Shown here: positions 54,638 through 56,039 of the stretch, one piece after another
Position numbering within the stretch: position 1 is the first letter of the stretch
Layout of the letters: each line of letters starts with the position of its first letter
NCBI RefSeq assembly: GCF_030812255.1
Contig: NZ_JAUSSH010000021.1
Span: 1 to 56,039 of the forward strand
Direction: 5' to 3'
DNA length: 56,039 bases
Source: Paeniglutamicibacter psychrophenolicus
GTDB taxonomy: Bacteria > Actinomycetota > Actinomycetes > Actinomycetales > Micrococcaceae
The notes under the pieces: model-generated
Told to the model about the DNA's origin: nothing
Databases searched by the model: none
Seen by the model: only the letters and a program-made list of their open reading frames with translations
Translations under genes and position numbers: made by a program

Positions 54638-54666
54638 GCGACAGGTGCGCCGGACCCCGGTAGAGT
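54638..54666 (+). promoter_or_regulatory. Candidate promoter of the HAD phosphatase (leaderless)
   Basis: GCGACA at 54638-54643, a 17-base spacer and TAGAGT at 54661-54666 precede ATG 54675 by eight bases. No Shine-Dalgarno sequence is present. Confidence 0.5.
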
Positions 54667-54674
54667 CTGTGGAC

Positions 54675-55523
54675 ATGCACGCTTTGCCCCCAACGCCCGT
54701 AAAAACCATCCACGCCGTCTTCCTTGATGTCGACGGCACCTATGCCGATTACGGGGTGGTTCCGGAGGCCCACGCGCAGGCGGTCCATGCGGCACGCGCG
54801 GCGGGACACAAGGTCCTGCTCTGCACCGGCCGTCCCCTGTCCATGCTTCCGGCACACATCCTGGCGGCCGGATTCGACGGTCTGGTGGCCAGCGCCGGTG
54901 CGTACGTGGAGGTGGGCGGCGAAATCCTCATGGATCGCCGGTTCCCGGAGGAGATGGCGGCACGGACCCTTGCGGCCCTCGACGCCCATGACGCGGTCTA
55001 CGTCCTGGAATCCCCGGAATCACTCCACGTCCCTCGCGCCGCGGAACAACGGCTGCGGGAAATCATCGAGGCGCACTTCAGCCAACGCCCCGACGGCCGG
55101 GCCGCCGGCTCCTCTGCAATCCTGGGTTCACTGGCTCCGATCCCGGAGCTGCCGTCCTTTGCCAAGATCTCCGTGTTCGAGGCACCGCTTTCGGTGGGAA
55201 GCATTGCGGCCGAGATCGGCGAGGATGTCGCCGTGGTCGAGAATTCCATTGCCGATGAGCGACGCCATACGGGCGAGCTGTTCCGACGCGGCATCAGCAA
55301 GGCCGACGGCGTCGCCGTGGCCATTGGCCACCTGGGAATCAGCCAGGCGGACACCATCGCCTTCGGCGACGGGGAAAACGACCTGGAAATGGTGGCCTTC
55401 GCGGGCCTTGGCGTAGCCATCGAGGGATCGCATCCCGGGCTGCTGGAGTTGGCCGACCGCACGGCGCTTCCGCCGAATCGCGACGGGATCGCCTCGGCTT
55501 TTGCGGAGCTAGGGCTGATTTGA
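54675..55523 (+). CDS. HAD-superfamily (Cof-type) phosphatase
   Basis: The 282-aa protein has the HAD motifs: I (FLDVDGTYADYG, nucleophile Asp), II (CTGRPLSM), III (Lys in SKADGVAVAI) and IV (FGDGENDLEMV). The C2-type cap between motifs II and III places it in the Cof/YidA subfamily, which hydrolyses phosphosugars or cofactors. It is cytoplasmic. ATG 54675 is preferred because of the promoter spacing; the upstream in-frame ATG lies before the -10 box. A very strong terminator follows. Confidence 0.92.
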   Translation: MHALPPTPVKTIHAVFLDVDGTYADYGVVPEAHAQAVHAARAAGHKVLLCTGRPLSMLPAHILAAGFDGLVASAGAYVEVGGEILMDRRFPEEMAARTLAALDAHDAVYVLESPESLHVPRAAEQRLREIIEAHFSQRPDGRAAGSSAILGSLAPIPELPSFAKISVFEAPLSVGSIAAEIGEDVAVVENSIADERRHTGELFRRGISKADGVAVAIGHLGISQADTIAFGDGENDLEMVAFAGLGVAIEGSHPGLLELADRTALPPNRDGIASAFAELGLI

Positions 55524-55541
55524 AATTACTTTGATGCCCAC

Positions 55542-55585
55542 AAGCCAAGGATCGCCCGACCACGAGGTCGGGCGATCCTTGGCTT
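55542..55585 (+). terminator. 20-bp terminator hairpin
   Basis: AAGCCAAGGATCGCCCGACC at 55542-55561 pairs perfectly with 55566-55585 around the tetraloop ACGA. It follows the HAD gene and also faces the truncated minus-strand gene, so it may act for both. Confidence 0.9.
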
Positions 55586-55587
55586 AA

Positions 55588-55833
55588 GCGGGTACTTGGG
55601 TAATGCGGAATGCATCCATCGCTCCGCTGTATCCCGCGAACATGAGGGCGATCCGAACCATCATCAAGGTACTGCCAGGTCGTGTCGGTCGTCGAGATGA
55701 CCGGGTCTGTGGGAACCGCCGGAGCGGCAAAGGACGGCGCGGGTGCGGCAAGCGCCCCGCCGGGCACGGCGAGCAGCACGGCCGAGGCAAGGCCCCGTTT
55801 GTGCCGGCGCACCGGAATCTGGGTCTGGGTCAT
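55588..55833 (-). pseudogene. Truncated secreted protein remnant
   Basis: From ATG 55833 (after AAGGAAG) the minus strand encodes a Sec-type signal peptide: MTQTQIPVRRHKRG, then a hydrophobic stretch and an ALAAPAPSFAAPA cleavage region. The mature part begins TTDTTWQYLDDGSD, a motif known from secreted hydrolase-associated domains, but sense is then lost and the frame runs into the terminator. A short ORF in another frame (25 aa from ATG ~55665) continues. The gene is therefore a 3'-truncated remnant. No gene is seen in 55834-56039. Confidence 0.45.
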
Positions 55834-56039
55834 GTCTTCCTTCATGTGTGGATGCGAGAGCCGTGTGCGCCCGGGCAAGATGCGCCGTTGCGCAAATGTA
55901 GTCGGTTACGTGTCCCGGGACAATGCCGGTGCACGCATGGAATCAGTAGTGCCCCGTAGAGTGGTGTAACACCCACCGGTGACCTGTACGTTCCTGAAAC
56001 GGGCGCGGCCACCGTGGGTCCTTCGAGGAAACTCTCACA

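Overview
The window is a GC-rich actinobacterial chromosome segment, most likely from the Micrococcaceae (Arthrobacter, Paeniglutamicibacter or a near relative). The reasons are the strong G/C third-position bias, the ilvD / leader-ilvB-ilvN-ilvC arrangement, an FAD-dependent Mqo, a DUF4193 protein, CsbD, PRC-barrel and LapA-type stress proteins, and LigD with POL-PE-LIG domain order. No replication origin, prophage, CRISPR array or rRNA was seen. The first ~110 bases are C/G homopolymer and look like a poor contig end.

Layout. 0.5-9.2 kb: two paralogous HTH regulators with a degenerate ImmA/IrrE-like domain (1337-2353 and 5306-6337), sharing a near-identical promoter, around small stress proteins and a YbdK-type carboxylate-amine ligase; then CsbD, a membrane protein and two PRC-barrel proteins. 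9.4-17.4 kb: mqo, a Tat-type oligopeptide-binding lipoprotein, tRNA-Leu, Bcp peroxiredoxin, an AAA ATPase, and two identical tRNA-Lys genes enclosing an interrupted ORF, an alkyltransferase-like DNA repair protein and a DUF488 protein. 17.6-28.7 kb: 2-hydroxyacid dehydrogenase, large-subunit catalase, GNAT protein, CBS protein, LigD without a neighbouring Ku, DUF4193, a second YbdK ligase and a beta-carbonic anhydrase. 28.8-32.2 kb: a sugar ABC importer operon without its ATPase. 32.5-42.5 kb: two copies of a two-gene membrane cassette (LapA-like plus coiled-coil/TM protein) flanking an overlapping operon (DUF6766, acyl-CoA dehydrogenase-like, PIG-L deacetylase/methyltransferase fusion, glycosyltransferase), more small stress proteins and a decayed IS1182-type transposase. 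42.8-48.9 kb: branched-chain amino acid genes, with ilvD separately terminated and ilvBNC preceded by a leader peptide and attenuator. 49.1-50.1 kb: a HipB-like regulator with its operator and a broken hipA. 50.3-55.9 kb: GAF-ANTAR regulator, glycogen-debranching enzyme plus glycosyltransferase, HAD phosphatase, and a truncated secreted protein.

How the genes fit together. Apart from the ilv block and mqo, the gene content is dominated by oxidative, osmotic and DNA-damage stress functions (catalase, Bcp, LigD, ATL, CsbD, GlsB, PRC-barrel, LapA, DUF2945, CBS, carbonic anhydrase). Several genes (17681, 43427, the 45256 leader, 49172, 54675) have a TANNNT-like -10 box 6-8 nt before the start codon and no well-spaced Shine-Dalgarno, suggesting leaderless transcripts.

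Most informative candidates for new biology are the regulator pair with a lost HExxH motif and shared promoter, the PIG-L-methyltransferase/glycosyltransferase/acyl-CoA dehydrogenase operon, the duplicated LapA cassette, and the leaderless ilv attenuator. All calls come from reading the sequence; no database search was run.
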